DNA of 64,000 bases from Trogon surrucura (GCA_020746105.1 CM036657.1:5248417-5312416); one strand, 5' to 3'; positions 18,316-31,333 are shown, counted from the stretch's first letter. Notes: generated by a model not told the origin, from the sequence alone. A program made the numbers and translations.

Positions 18316-18708
18316 GTGGAGCTGCAAATTTATTGGAGAAATCAAACCTCTCATCAAGTTAGAGCCCTTGTAGATAATGGAGCAGAGGCCTCTCTGATTT
18401 ATGGAAATCCAAAACAGTTTAAAGGTCAGAAAGTTATTACTGAGTTAGGAGGGAAACAAATTGAACCTGTTCATACTAAAATTGAAATGAAAATAGGAAA
18501 TTTACCAAAAAGAACCTATCCGGTTATGATTGTCCCAATCCCTGAATATATTGTTGGAATTGATATTTTGACAGGAATGACTTTACATTTACAAGACGAA
18601 CAATATCAGTTTGGAATAAAGCCATATATTATGACCAGACCTGTACTTGTGGGAAAAGTAAAAATGACCCCATACAGATTCCTTCTGCAACAAAACTTGT
18701 CACAATGA
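18316..18708 (+). pseudogene. pro: ERV-F protease
   Basis: The 130-residue frame has the aspartic protease site in the form LVDNGAEASLIYG, where the usual DTGA/DSGA has Asn as second residue, and the C-terminal IVGIDILTG with the ERVL-like block RPVLVGKVKM. The stop at 18706-18708 breaks the path into RT. Confidence 0.82.
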
Positions 18709-18844
18709 AACAATATAGAATCCCAGGAGGACATGAGGAAATTTCACAAACAATAAAGGACAGGAGTTTTAAAACCTACAACTACTGCCTGGAATAATCC
18801 AGTGTGGCCGGTAAAGAAAAGTAATGGGACCTGGTGAATGACAG

Positions 18845-21690
18845 TTGACTATTGGCCCAGTGATCCAGCCTGTCCAAATCTCTCTGAAGAGCCTCTCTAC
18901 CTTCCAGCAGATCGACACTTCCTCCCAGTTTTGTGTCATCTGCAAACTTACTAAGGGTGCACTCCATCCCCTCATGCAGGTCATTGATGAAGATGTTAAA
19001 CAGGAGTGGTCCCAGCACTGAGCCCTGGGGGACACCACTCGTGACCAGTCACCAGCTGGATTTAACTCCATTAACCACAACTCTTTGGACCTGGCCATCC
19101 AACCAGTTCCTAATCCAGGCAAGAATATGCCCATCCAGGCCATGGGCAGCCAGCTTTTCTAGGAGAATGCTGTGGGAAACTGTGTCAAATGCCTTGCTAA
19201 AGTCAAGGTAGACAACATCCACAGGCTTTCCCTCATCCACTAAGCAGGTCACCCTGTCCTAGAAGATCAGATTAGTCAAACAGGACCTGCCCTTCATGAA
19301 CTCATGCTGACTGGGCCTGATCACCTGGTTGTCCTGCATGTGCCTCATAATACAGTTCGAGATGACCTGCTCCATCAGCTTTCTCGTGACCAAAGTTAAA
19401 CTGACAGGCCTGGAATTCCCTGGATCGTCCTTCCGTCCCTTCTTATATATGGGGGTAACATCAGCTGACTTCCAATCTGATGGGACCTCTCCAGTCAGCC
19501 AGGACTGCTGATAAATGATGGAGAGTGGCTTGGTGATCACTGCTGCCAGCTCTTTCAGCACTCTTGGGTGCATCTCATCTGGCCCCATAGACTTGTGTAC
19601 ATCTAAATGTTGCAGCAGGTCAGTGACCATTTCCTGCTGGAATGGGGGGATCTTCCTGCTCCCGGTCCCAGTCTCCCAGCTTAGGGAGTTGGATTCCCTC
19701 TATAGAACTGTCCTTGTTGAAAAAGACTGAGGCAAAGAAGTCATTAAGCACTATTCGTCCTCCTGCATCGAACAGGGGATGGAGGCTCTCCTTGACCTTT
19801 CTTTTGTTGATGACATATTTATAGAAACTTTTCTTATTATCCTTAACCATAGAGGCCAGATGAACTTCAAGCTGGGCTTTGGAGCTTCTAATTTTTTTCC
19901 TACATAGCCTCATAAAATTTTTATAGTCGTCGTGAGTTGCCTGCCCTTCTTTCCAAAGGCCATAAATCCTCTTTTTCTCCCTGAGTGCCAGTCAAAGCCC
20001 CCTGTTAAGCCAGGCAGGTCTTCTATGCCTCCAGCTGGATTTACGGCTAACAGGGATGACCTGCTCCTGAGCCTTCAAGACCTCTTTCTTAAAGAGCATC
20101 CAGCCTTCCTGGACTCCCAAACCCCTCAGTACCGATTTCCAAGGAATTCTGGCAATAAGACTGCTAAACAAGTTAAAATCAGCCCTACTGAAGTCCAAAA
20201 TGGCAGCTTTGCTGCACCCCTTCCTGTCATCTCCAAGTATAGAAAACTTTATCAGTTCATGGTCGCTGTGCCCAGGACACCCTCCAGCCATCATATCTCC
20301 TACCAGACCTTCCGTTTGTAAAGAGCAGCTCCAGCAGGGCTCCTGCCCTGGTTGGCTCACTCACCAGCTGTGTCAGGAAGTTATCCTCAACACATTCCAG
20401 GAACCTCTGGGACTGTTCCCTCTCTGCTGTGTTGTAGTTCCAGCAGACATCAGGGAAGTTGAAGTCCCCCACAAGAACAAGTGCCAGCAACCGAGAGACT
20501 TCACCCAGCTGTTTATAGAAAAATCTCGTCCATGTCACGTCCCGACCTTTCAGGATGTTGACCCAGGTTCGCTGATTCCCAGACCAGGATTAAGGTGACT
20601 TACACCAAGGATCCGAAACAGCAATTTTATTTATCAATCACCCGACAACGAGGTATTTCAATTGCCCGCTGGGCACAATCAACACACTTCACAGCAACGG
20701 GTTATTAATAAGCAAAAGAAAGCAGCCTTGCCATAGAGAGCTTCCTGTTAAAGCTAGAAAGAGAGAGAGAAGAAAAGTGATAGAGAAAGGAAAGATCACC
20801 ACCCCTGGATCCAGCGACAACCATGGCACTCGCAGCAATCCTCTAGTGGCAGGCGAAGAGCGCCCAACTGCCCGGGGTGATGGCCTTTTATACAGTCAAG
20901 TTCCCACCACAGACCGGCAACTGTTTTGGGGGATGGTGGGGGCTTCTGAGGGGGGATGTGTTACCCCTCCCTCTCCCGGCTTCTTGCAGCCACAGCTCCA
21001 AGCCCTGTCCACCCCCACAGCTCCACCGGTGCAGGGCTGGGGCAGGGGGCTCAGCAAAGCGCTGAGTCACCCCCACACAAACACAGACAGGCGCCAGGCA
21101 GATGGCCAGGCGGCTCTGGCTTGTTTACTGTTTGAGACATCTATCTAGTCCCTCACAGTCCACCTCATAATCCTGGCTGGGAGGCCTCTAATAGACTCCA
21201 ACAGTCACATCAGCCTTGTCAGCTTTGCCCTTAATCCTAATCCAGACTCAACCCTGTCATCACTATACTCCAGTTCAGCACATGCATAGCTATTCTTTAT
21301 ATACAGGGCCACACCACCCCCCCCCCACCCCCCCTCTCCTTCCCTGTCTATCCCTCCTGAAGAGCTTGTAGCCATCAGTTGTGGCACTCCAGTCGTGTGA
21401 GGCATCCCACCACGTTTCTGTGATAGCCACTATGTCAAAGTTTTCCTGTTGCATCATGGCTACAAGTTCCTCTTGTTTGTTGCCCAGGCTGTGTGCATTG
21501 GTATAGATGCACTTCAAGTGAGCTAACGATCCCAACACCTTTTTGTGGGAGGGAGTACTAATTCCTACCTGAAACTTCTCAAATGTTTTCAGGGTTTCTA
21601 AAGCATCACTGCCTCTTGCCCCTTGGTTTCCCATTGCATCTCTATTCCACATCTCTACTGAAATGGGGGAATGAGAGTTTTTGCTAGCAT
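18845..21690 (-). pseudogene. CR1 ORF2, broken (endonuclease and RT)
   Basis: The product would be the CR1 apurinic-type endonuclease plus reverse transcriptase. The endonuclease start (KCIYTNAHSLGNKQEE, ITETWWDASHDW) lies at about 21540-21370. Its second part lies at 20530-20260 beyond the LTR (VLVGDFNFPDVCW). RT lies at 19913-18845. Multiple frameshifts separate the pieces. Confidence 0.88.
20533..21157 (-). repeat. Solo LTR (625 bp) in CR1, 5-bp duplication
   Basis: It starts TGTCACGTCC, ends CCCTCACA, and has a perfect 5-bp target duplication GTCCA (20528-20532 and 21158-21162). The - strand orientation is set by AATAAA near 20626 and TATAAAAGG near 20890. It splits the CR1 endonuclease. 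Confidence 0.93.
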
Positions 21691-21772
21691 GCCATCCTAC
21701 AGACTCTGGCATGTTTTCCCTGGACTTATTCTCAGTGGGCCCAGTTTTAACCCCTTCCCCCTTCAAACTTAA

Positions 21773-22589
21773 AGAAAAAGACAAGAAATCTTTCTATAAA
21801 TACATTAGCAGCAAGAGAAGGATCAGAAAGAGCCTCCATCCTCTGTTAGATGCAGGAGAAAACATAGTGAGTAAGAATGAGGAAAAGGCTGAGGTTTTAA
21901 ATGCCTTTTTTTTGCCTCAGTCTTTAGTAATAGGACCAGTTGTATTCCGGGAATCAAGCTCCCAGAGCTAGAAAACAGAGACCGGGAGCAGAATGATCCC
22001 CCCGCAATACAGGAAGAGATGGTCAGCAACATGCTGCACCACATAGACATACACAAGTCTATGAAACAGGATGGAATCCACCCAAGATTTCCAAGAGAGC
22101 TGGCAGAGGTGCTCACCAAACCACTTTCCATCATTTGTCATCAGACCTGGCTGACCAGGGAGGTCACAGCAGACTGAAAGTTGGCCAATGTGACACCCAT
22201 CTATAAGAAGGGTCAGAAGGAGGATCCGGGAAACTACAGGCCTGTCATTTTGGCTTCAGTGCCAGGGAAGCTGATGGAGCAGATCATCCTGAGTACCATC
22301 AAGAAGTACATGCAGGACAACCAGGTGACCAGGCCCAGTCAGCATGGGTTTGTGAAGGGCAGGTCCTGCTTGACAAACCTGATCTCCTTCTACAACATGG
22401 TCACCTGCTTAGTGGATGAGGGAAAGGCTGTGGATGTTGTATATCTGGAATTTAGTAAAGCCTTTGACATTTCCTACAGTATTCTACTGGAGAAACTGGC
22501 TACTCATGACTTGGATGGGCATAGACTTTGCTGGGTAAAAAACTAGCTGGACAGCCATGCCCAAAGAGTGGTGGTGACTGGAGTTAAAT
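21773..22589 (+). mobile_element. Outer CR1, part 1 (linker and RT)
   Basis: It encodes the ORF2 linker (KSFYKYISSKRRIRKSLHPL) and RT to VVTGVKS, with a stop around 22180. It abuts the - strand CR1 at 21772 head to head. It is interrupted by another CR1 and continues at 25663. Confidence 0.88.
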
Positions 22590-25500
22590 CATAGAATCAT
22601 AGAACCATAGAATGGCCTAGGCTGGAAGGGACCTTAGAGATCATCTAATCCAACCTCCCTGTCATGGGCAGGGACGCCTCTCTACTAGATCAGGCTACTC
22701 AAGGCTTCACCCAACCTGGCCTTGAACACCTCCAGGGAGGGGGCAGTCATAACTTCTCTGGGCAATTGTTTCCAAAGTCTTACCACCCTCGGACTGAAGA
22801 ATTTCTTCCTAAGATCTAACCTAAATCTATTCTCCTTCAACTTAAACCCATTTCCCCTTGTCCTATCAGTGGACGCTCTTGTAAAAAGTCCCTCCCCAGC
22901 CTTCCTGTAGGTTCCCTTCAGGTATTGGAAGGCAGCTATTCGGTCCCCCCGAAGTCTTCTCTTTTCAAGACTGAACAATCCCAGCTCCTGCAGCCTGTCC
23001 TCATAGATGAGGTGCTCCAGCCCCTGGATCATCTTTGTGGTCCTCCTCTGAACGCGCTCCAACAGTTCTATGTGCCTCTTATGGTGGGGACACCAGAACT
23101 GGGCGCAGTATTCGAGGTGGGGTCTCATAAGAGCAGAGTAAAGGGGGAGAATCACCTCTCTTGACCTGCTGGCTACGCTTCTCCTGATACATCCCAGCAT
23201 GCAGATGGCCTTCTGGGCTGCACGAGCGTCCTACCGGCTCATGTTGAGCTTCTCATCTATCAACACCCCGAAATCCTTCTCTTCAGGGCTACTCTCAACC
23301 CACTCTGTGCCCAGTTTGTGTTTGTGCCTGAGATTGGCCCGACCCAGGTGAAGGACCTTGCACTTTGACTTGTTGAAGCTCATGCAGTTTGCACTGGTCC
23401 ATTTCTCAAGCCTGTCCAGGTCCCTCTGGATGGCATCTCTTCCCTCAAGTGAGTCCACGGCACCACACAGCTTGGTGTGGTCAGCAAACTTGCTGAGGGT
23501 GCACTCAATGCCATCGTCTGTGTCGCTGACAAAGATGTTGAACAGCACTGGACCCAGAACAGACCCCTGGGGAACACCACTTGTCACTGGTCTCCATGTG
23601 GACATCGAGCCATTGACCACAACACTTCGAGTGCAACCATCCAGCCAGCTCTTTATCCACCAAGTGGTCCATCTGTCAAATCCGTGTCTCTCCATTTTAG
23701 AGACAAGGATGTCATGTGGGATAGTGTCAAACGCCTTGCAGAAGTCCGTTGCTTTTCCCATGTTAAACAGCACTGTAGCTTTGTCGTAGAAGGCCACTAA
23801 ATTAGTCAGGCACGACTTGCCCCTGGTGAAGCCATGTTGGCTGTCACCAACCATTTGATTATCTTTTATGTGCCTTAGTACAGTTACCAGGAGAATCTGT
23901 TCCATGATTTTACCTGGCACAGAGGTAAGGCTGACTGGTCTGTAGTTCCCTGGGTTGTCTTTGGTTCCTTTTTTAAAGATGGGGGTTATGTTCCCCCTTT
24001 TCCAATCTGTGGGAACCTCACCAGACTGCCAGGACCTCTCAAATATGATGGTTGGTGGCCTAGCAACTTCAGCTGCCAGTTCCTTCAGGATCCGTGGATG
24101 TATCTCATCAGGTCCCATGGACTTGTGCACCTTCAGGTTCTCTAGGTGTTCCCAGACCTGATCTGCTCCTACCCTGGGTGGTTCTTCACTCTCCCAGACC
24201 CAGCCAGCACTCTCTGTGATTTGGGGGGTGTGGTTCGAGCGGCTGCCAGTGAAGACTGAGGCAAAAAAGTTGTTGAATACTTCAGCCTTCTCCACGTCCT
24301 CGGTAACCAGGACACCTGTATCATTCCGGAGAGGCCCCACATTCTCTCTCATTTTTCTTTTTTCTCTTACATATCTGTAAAATGCTTTTCTGTTATTTCT
24401 AATATCGCTGGCCAGATTTGACTCTGGCAGGGCCTCGGCTTTTCTAACCTGGTCTCTGATTGCACAAGCAACTTTCTTGTAATCATCCCAGGTTACCAGT
24501 CCCTGCTTCCATGCTTTGTGAGTTCCCCTTTTGTATTTGATTTTCGCCAGGAGTCCTTTGTTTATCCATATAGGTCTCCTGGTGTTTTTGCCTGATTTCT
24601 TCCTTTTAGGGATGCAGTGCCTTTGAGCTTGGAGGAGACGATCCCTGAAATTCAATCAGCTTTCTTGGGCTCCCAGTCCTTCCAGGGCTTTATCCCATGG
24701 CATGCTACCAAGGAGGTTCCTGAAGAGGTGAAAGTCAGCTCTTCTGAAATCAAGGGTATCAAGCTTGCTGAGCTTTCCTCTCTTAGCTGCCCTTCGGATC
24801 TCAAACTCCACGATCTCATGGTCACTGCAGCCGAGGCTACCCACAAGTTTAACATTACCCACCAGCCCTTCCCTGTTGACGAGAACAAGGTCTAACATGG
24901 CACCTCTCCTCTTTGGTTCCTCTATCACTTGGAGAAGGAAGTTATCATCAATGCATTCCAGGAATCTCCTGGATTGCTTGTTCCCCGTCGTGTTGTTTTT
25001 CCAACTGATGTTGGGGTGATTAAAATCCCCCATGAGGACCAGGGCTTGTGAACGAGCAGCAACTCCTATCTGCTTATGAAGGGCCTCGTCCACTTGGTCC
25101 TCCTGATTGGATGTTCTGTAGCACACCCCCACTGTAAAGTCTCCTACCCTTCCTTTGACCCTGGTCCACAGGCACTCGGTTCTTTCGTCATCACTTGCCA
25201 GGTGGAGCTCCGTGCATTCGAGCTGCTCATTGACATAGAGGGCAACACCCTCTCCTCGTTTCCCCTCCCTGTCCTTCCTGAACAGTCCAACACACCAATC
25301 GCAGGAGTCATTCCATCATGTCTCTGTGATGCCGATCAGGTCATAGTGCTGCAGACTCACAAACATCTCCAGCTCCCCTTGTTTATTGCTCAAGCTGCGG
25401 GCATCTGTGACTCTGCCTCAGATGTCACTATGTTTGTCTCAGGGTCGTTTTCATTTGACCCGATTGTCACCTCTTCCCCCTTTTCAGTGATCTTGATTTC

Positions 25501-25662
25501 ACCCCACCCCCTTTCATATCTAGTTTAAAGCTCTGTCTACGAACCCTGACAACTCCTTTCCCAAAACCCTTTTCCCTCTGTGGGATAGGCTATTTCCACT
25601 CGTTTCTAACAGACGTGGCCTCTTGTAAATCCAGTCACTGTCAAATAACCCAAACCCATTTG
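22590..25662 (-). mobile_element. CR1 LINE, about 3.1 kb, inserted in the outer CR1
   Basis: Its 3' tail (TAGAATCATAGAACCATAG on the + strand) begins at about 22590. Going up it has the ORF2 3' part, RT, linker and endonuclease, then an ORF1/ORF2 spacer. It interrupts the outer + strand CR1, whose parts at 22589 and 25663 would join. Confidence 0.9.
22685..25440 (-). pseudogene. CR1 ORF2, three main open blocks
   Basis: The endonuclease is open from 25132 to 24656 ([13 protein letters not shown]) with its N-terminus in a broken frame to about 25440. RT is open from 24655 to 23231 (474 residues; [28 protein letters not shown] with His where most CR1 have Asp). The 3' part is at 23200-22685. 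Frame changes at about 24656 and 23215-23230 separate them. In RT the box FADHTKL replaces FADDTKL, so a catalytic Asp is lost. Confidence 0.88.
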
Positions 25663-26177
25663 ATGGCTAATCACAAGCAGTGTTCCTCAGAGCTCAGTAG
25701 TGGGGCCAGTTCTGTTTCACATCTTTATCAATGATCTGGACAAGGGGATCAAGTGCACCCTCAATAAGTTTGCAGACGACACCAAACTGGGTGGGAGTGT
25801 TGATCTACTTGAGGGTAGGGAGGCTATGCAGAGGGATCTACACAGACTAGGTAGATGGGCCAAGACCAACTGTGTGAGTTTCCAGAAGGCCAAATGCCGG
25901 GTTTTGTACTTTGGCCACAATAACCCCCGGTAGTGCTGCAAGCTTGGGGAGCAGCAGCTGGAGAACGGCCAGGCAGAGAGGGACCTGGGGATGTTGATGG
26001 ACAGCCGGCTCAACAGGAGCCAGCAGTGTGCCTAGGTTGCCAAGAAGGTCAATGGCATCCTGGTCTGCATCAGGAATAGTGTGGCCAATAGCACCAGGGA
26101 AGCGATTTTACCACTGTACTCGGCACTTGTGAGGCTGCATTTTGAGTATTCTGTTCAGTTTTGGGCCCCTCACTACT
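25663..26177 (+). mobile_element. Outer CR1, part 2
   Basis: It continues part 1 from the PQGSVLGP region ([16 protein letters not shown]) through [12 protein letters not shown] to the FWAPHY block, with stops at 25931-25933 and about 26033. It is cut at 26177 by the tail of the next - strand CR1. Confidence 0.88.
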
Positions 26178-27835
26178 AGAATCATAGAATTACAGAACCA
26201 TAGAATCATAGAATCATAGAATATTAGGGATTGGAAGGGACCTCGAAAGATCATCAAGACCAATCCCCCTGACAGAGCAGGAATGCCTAGATTATGCCAC
26301 ACAGGAACGTGTCCAGGCAGGTCTTGAATGTCTCCAGAGAAGGAGACTCCACAGCCTCTCTGGGCAGCCTGTTCCAGGGCTCCGTCACCCTCACTGAGAA
26401 GAAGTTTCTTCTCGAGTTTAAGCGGAACCTCTTATGTTCCAGTTTCAGCCCATTACCCCTTGTCCTATCATTGGTTGTCACCGAGAAGAGCCTGGCTCCA
26501 TCCTCCTGACACTCACCCTTGATATATTTGTAAACATTAATGAGGTCACCCCTCAGCCTCCTCTTCTCCAAACTAAAGAGCCCCAGCTCCTTCAGTCTTT
26601 TCTCATAAGGGAGATGTTCCACTCCCTTAATCATCCTAGTTGCCCTGTGCTGGACTCTCTCCAGCAGTTCCCTGTCTTTCTTGAACTGAGGGGCCCAGAA
26701 CTGGACACAGTATTCCAGATGGGGTCTCACCAGGGCAGAGTAGAGGGGAAGGAGGACCTCTCTTGACCTATTCACCACCTCCCTTCTAATACACCCCAGG
26801 ATGCCATTGGCCTTCCTGGCCACAAGGGCACACTGCTGGCTCATGGTCATCCTGCTGTCCACCAAGACTCCCAGGTCCCTTTCCCCTACACTACTCTCTA
26901 ATAAGTCATTCCCCAACTTATACTGGAACCTGAGGTTGTTCCTACCCAGATGCAAGACCATACATTTACCCTTGTTATATTTCATTAAATTTTTCCCCGC
27001 CCAACCCTCCAGCCTGTCCAGGTCTCGCTGAATGGCAGCACAGCCTTCTGGTGTGTCAGTCACTCCTCCCAGCTTGGTGTCATCAGCAAACTTGCTGATA
27101 GTACTCTCTAGTCCCTCATCCAAGTCATCGATGAATATATTGAATAATACTGGTCCCAGTACCGACCCTTGAGGCACTCCACTGGATACAGGCCTCCAAC
27201 CAGACTCCACCCCATTGACCACAACTCTTTGGTTTCTTCCCCTTAGCCAGTTCGCAGTCCACCTCACTACCCGAGAGTCTAGACCACACTTCCTCAGTTT
27301 AGCAGCAAGGATGCTGTGGGAGACTGTGTCAAATGCTTTACTGAAGTCAAGGTAGACCACATCCACCGCTCTGCCATCATCTATCCACCTTGTTATATCC
27401 TCATAAAAGGCTATGAGGTTAGTCAAGCACGACTTCCCTTTGGTGAAGCCATGTTGACTGTCTCTAATGACCCTCTTATCCCTGATATGCCTTGAGATGG
27501 CACCAAGGATAAGTCGTTCCATCACTTTCCCAGGGATGGAGGTGAGGCTGACCGGTCTATAGTTTCCCGGGTCCTCCTTCTTGCCCTTTTTGAAGACTGG
27601 AGTGACATTTGCTTCCCTCCAGTCCTCAGGCACCTCTCCCGTCTCCCAAGACTTGGCAAAGATGATGGAGAGTGGTCTAGCAATGACATCAGCCAGCTCC
27701 CTCAGCACCCGTGGATGCATCCCGTCTGGACCCATGGATTTATGGATGTCCAGATTGCTTAATTGGTCCCTAACCCAGTCCTCATCGACTAAAGCAAACT
27801 CCTCCACTGCCCTGACTTCCTCTGGGGCCTCAGGG
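26178..27835 (-). mobile_element. CR1 LINE, 5'-truncated, young-looking
   Basis: The tail starts with repeated TAGAATCATAGAAT units at 26178-26225. Its RT frame (27807-26287) is completely open, unlike most CR1s here. It ends at 27835 against the tail of the next CR1. Confidence 0.93.
26287..27807 (-). CDS. CR1 ORF2 reverse transcriptase, open 506-residue frame
   Basis: The frame covers all RT blocks: [77 protein letters not shown] and FADDTKLGG with both catalytic Asp, plus the C-terminal domain. The endonuclease is missing because the element is 5'-truncated, so this is a dead copy of a once intact gene. It closely resembles the + strand fragments at 1-870, 43788 and 51829. Confidence 0.85.
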   Translation of the reverse strand: MEEFALVDEDWVRDQLSNLDIHKSMGPDGMHPRVLRELADVIARPLSIIFAKSWETGEVPEDWREANVTPVFKKGKKEDPGNYRPVSLTSIPGKVMERLILGAISRHIRDKRVIRDSQHGFTKGKSCLTNLIAFYEDITRWIDDGRAVDVVYLDFSKAFDTVSHSILAAKLRKCGLDSRVVRWTANWLRGRNQRVVVNGVESGWRPVSSGVPQGSVLGPVLFNIFIDDLDEGLESTISKFADDTKLGGVTDTPEGCAAIQRDLDRLEGWAGKNLMKYNKGKCMVLHLGRNNLRFQYKLGNDLLESSVGERDLGVLVDSRMTMSQQCALVARKANGILGCIRREVVNRSREVLLPLYSALVRPHLEYCVQFWAPQFKKDRELLERVQHRATRMIKGVEHLPYEKRLKELGLFSLEKRRLRGDLINVYKYIKGECQEDGARLFSVTTNDRTRGNGLKLEHKRFRLNSRRNFFSVRVTEPWNRLPREAVESPSLETFKTCLDTFLCGII

Positions 27836-30800
27836 GAATCACAGAATCACAGAATGTTAGGGGCTGGAAGGGACCTCAAAGATCGTCTAGTCCAGCCCCC
27901 TGCCAGAGCAGGATCACCTACAGCAGATCGCACAGGAACGCGTCCAGGCAGGTTTTGAATGTCTCCAAAGAAGGAGACTCCACAACCTCCCTGGGTAGCC
28001 TGTTCCAGTGCTCTGGCACCCTATTAGTGAAAAAGTTCTTTTCTAATATTTTTGTGGAACCTCCTATGTTCCAGCTCGTATCCATTGACCCTTGTCCTGT
28101 CATTGGACGTCCCTGAAAAGAGCCTGGTACTGTCCTCCTGACACTCACCCTTGACATATTTATAAACATTAATGAGGTCACCCCTCAGCATCCTCTTCTT
28201 CAAGCTCGAGAGACCCAGCTCCTTCAGCCTTTCCTCATAAGGGAGATGTTCCACTCCATCATCTTTGTGGCTCTGTGCTGGACTCTCTCAAGCAGCTCCC
28301 TGTCCTTCTTGAGCTGAGGGGCCCAGAACTGGACACAATATTCCAGATGTGGCCTCACCAGGGCAGAGCAGAGGGGCAGGAGGACCTATCTCGACCTACT
28401 TGATACTCCCCTTCTAATACATCCCAGGATGCCACTGGCCTTCTTGGTCACGAGGGCACATTGCTGGCTCATGGGCATCCTGCTGTCCACTAGAACCCCC
28501 AGGTCTCTTTCCCCTACGCTGCTCTCCAGCAGGTCAGTCCCCAACCTATACTGGCACATGGGGCTATTGCTTTCCAGGTGCAAAACTTGCCCTTGTTGGA
28601 CTTCATCAGATTTCTCCCCGCCCAGCCCTCCAGCCTGTCCAGGTCTCTCTGAATGGCAGCACAGCCTGCTGGGGTGTCAACCACTCCTCCCAGTTTCGTG
28701 TCATCAGCAAACTTGCTGACAGCGCTCTCCAATCCCTCATCCAGGTCACTGATGAATATATTGAACAGCACTGGCCCGAGCACTCACCCCTGAGGGACCC
28801 CACTAGACATAGGCCTCCAACTAGACTCTGCCCCATTGACCACAACTCTCTGACTTCTTCCCTTCAACCAGTTAGCAACCCACCTCACTACTTGGTCATC
28901 CAGACCATACTTTCTCAGTTTACCTATGAGGATGCTGTGGGAGACGGTGTCAAAGGCCTTGCTGATGTCCAGGCAGACCACGTCCACTGCATGGTCACCA
29001 TCCATCCACCTGGTTATGTCTTCGTAAAAGGCCATCAGGTTGGTCAACCATGACTTCCCCTTGGCAAAACCATGTTGACTGCTCCTAATGACCCTCTTAT
29101 CCTTGATATGCCTAGAGACAGCGTCAAGGATAAGATGTTCCATTACCTTTCCAGGGCTGGAGGTGAGGCTGACCGGTCTGTAGTTACCCGGGTCATCCTT
29201 CCTGCTCTTCTTGAAGAATGGAGTGACATTTGCTTTCCTCCAGTCCTCAGGAACCTCTCCTGTTGCTCCTGACTTACCCAAGATGATGGAGAGTGGCCTA
29301 GCAATGACTTTAACCAGCTCCCTCAGCACCCGCGGGTGCATCCCATCAGGGCCCATGGATTGATGGATGCTCAGATTGCCTAACTGATCCCTAACCCAGT
29401 CCTCCTCAACCAGGGCAAACTCCTCCTTTATCCTGACTTCCTCTGGGGCCTCAGGGCTCTGGGGCTCCTGAGGACAGTCTCCAGCAGTGTAGACAGAGGC
29501 AAAGAAGGCATTCAGCAACTCTGCCTTCTTTCTGTCCTCTGTCTCCAGGGCACCCACCTCATTCACCAGAGGGCCTACATTGCCTCGAGTGTTAGTTTTG
29601 TCAGCAATGCATTTGAAGAAGCCCTTTCTGTTGTCCTTGACCTCCCTTGCAAGGTTTAATTCCAAGGAGGCCTTAGCTTTCCTAGCTGCCTCCCTACATC
29701 CTCTGACCACAGTCCTATACTCCACCCAAGTGGCCAGCCCTTCCTTCCACAATTTATACACCCTCCCTTTCCACCTGAGTCTGCCCAGCAGATCCCTGGT
29801 TAACCATGCAGGTCTCCTGGATCTCTTTCTTGATTTCCTACCTGTTGGGATGCACTGATCCTGAGCCTGGAAGAAGTGGTCTTTGAATAATGAACAACTC
29901 TCTTGGGTCCTTTTACCTTCCAGTTCCCTGTCCCATGGGGTATACCCTAGCAATTGCTTGAAGAGGCCAAAGTTGGCCCTTCTGAAGTCCGGAGTTGGGA
30001 TCCTGCTTGGGATTCTGTTCCTACCGCACAAGATCCTGAACTACATCATCTCATGGTCGCTGCAGCCAAGATTGCCCTCAACCTTCACTGCTTCAACCAG
30101 ACCTTCCTTGTTGGTGAGCACAAGGTCCAGCAGCGCTCCCCTCCTGGTCGGCTCATAGAATCATAGAATCATAGAATGTTAGGGATTGGAAGGGACCTCG
30201 AAAGATCATCAAGTCCAATCCCCCTGCCAGAGCAGGAATGCCTAGACTATGCCACACAGGAACGTGTCCAGGCAGGTCTTGAATGTCTCCAGAGAAGGAG
30301 ACTCCACAGCCTCTCTGGGTAGCCTGTTCCAGGGCTCCGTCACCCTCACCCACCATTTGCATCAAGAAGTTATCATCGATGCACTGGAGGAACCCCCTGG
30401 ACTGAAGATGGCTGGCTGTGGGGGACTTCCAGCAAATATCTGGGTGGTTGAAATCCCCCATGAGAACCAGGGCCTGGGATTGAGAGGCTGCTGTCAGCTG
30501 CCTGGAAAAGGCCTCATCAGCTTCCTCCTCCTGATCAGGTGGTCTGTAATAGACACCCACCACAGTATCACCCATGCTGGCCTGCCCCTTCATTCTCACC
30601 CACAAACTCTCGACTTGCTCCTCATCCGCCCCTGGATAGATCTCGATATATTCCAGTTGCTCTCTCACGTGAAGAGCAACTCCACCACCTTGCCTTGTTG
30701 GCCTGGCTTTCCTAAAAAGGACAGAGCCATCAAGGCCCACATTCCAGTCATGCGAGTTGTCCCACCCTGTCTCTGTAATTGCAATGAGATTGTAGCTCTC

Positions 30801-30988
30801 CAACCGCACACAGATTTCTAGCTCACCCTGCTTATTCCCCATGCTTCTTGCATTGGTATACAGACACTTAAAAGATTTAATGGAGAAGCATCTCTTACCG
30901 TTGCTTGTGCCATCCATGTTGGAGTGGATGCACTTGAGCAGGGTCATTGTTTTCACCCCTAACCCTGGGATACTTCCTCCTGGCCTGT
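27836..30988 (-). mobile_element. CR1 LINE, about 3.1 kb, with a small nested CR1
   Basis: Its tail begins at 27836. It includes ORF2 from 3' part to endonuclease and ends at the ORF1/ORF2 spacer near 30988, where the outer + strand CR1 resumes. A 196-bp CR1 (30154-30349) splits its endonuclease. Confidence 0.9.
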
Positions 30989-31001
30989 TGTGGCAGGACA
31001 A
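27918..31001 (-). pseudogene. CR1 ORF2, broken
   Basis: The endonuclease is open from about 30900 to 30350 ([38 protein letters not shown]). The linker plus RT N-terminal half is open from 30031 to 28784. After a TGA at 28784-28786 the palm core ([13 protein letters not shown]) is in 28783-28514. The 3' part is in 28583-27918 in two frames. Three or more frameshifts and the nested CR1 make it non-functional. Confidence 0.88.
30154..30349 (-). mobile_element. Short CR1 3' end nested in CR1 endonuclease
   Basis: It has repeated ATAGAATC units and about 190 bases of CR1 3' end, matching the 3' end of the copy at 26178 almost exactly. Host CR1 sequence on both sides joins without a visible target duplication, as usual for CR1. 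Confidence 0.93.
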
Positions 31002-31263
31002 GGGGCAATGGTTTTAAACTGCAAGAGGGCAGATGTAGACTGGTTATAAGGAAGAAGGTCCTTACCATGAGGGTAGTGAAACACTGACGCAAGTTGCCCA
31101 GAGAGGTGGTGGAGGTCCCATCCAAGGTCAGGCTTGATGGGGCTCTGAGCAATCTGATCTAGTTAAAGATGTCCCTGCTTACGGCAGGGGGGGTTGGACT
31201 AGATGACCTTTAGAGGTCCTTTCCAAGCCAATGCATTCTGTGATTCTTTTCTATGATTCTAAT
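30989..31263 (+). mobile_element. Outer CR1, part 3 (3' end)
   Basis: It carries the last ORF2 codons and the 3' UTR ending ATTCTGTGATTC TTTTCTATGATTC. It is most simply the 3' end of the outer CR1 that begins at 21773; the part between the FWAPHY block and this point has been lost. Confidence 0.8.
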
Positions 31264-31333
31264 TCCCAAACCTGCACAACAGCTTTCAGCTTGGGTACCT
31301 TAACCTTGTCCCCAAGTTAACTGCATAGCTGAG

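Larger units (their letters stand above)
17451..18840 (+). mobile_element. ERV-F: old ERVL remnant (gag, protease, RT start)
   Basis: This is a fragment without LTRs between two - strand CR1 pieces. It has a gag-like frame (to 17977), a degraded middle, a protease (18316-18708) and the first part of RT, recognisable by RIPGGHEE and the [12 protein letters not shown] motif near 18790-18830. The family differs from ERV-B. Confidence 0.82.
18841..21772 (-). mobile_element. CR1 LINE, 3'-truncated, with a nested solo LTR
   Basis: On the - strand it covers the ORF1/ORF2 spacer and ORF2 endonuclease (21772-20257, split by the LTR at 20533-21157), linker and RT up to the LDRLDHWAN block, where it is cut. 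RT motifs include [12 protein letters not shown] and [14 protein letters not shown]. The coding frame is broken in at least six places. Confidence 0.92.

Noticed and set aside
21306..21340. C-rich run as a possible structured regulatory motif
   Set aside because: It is a low-complexity expansion inside the degraded CR1 endonuclease.
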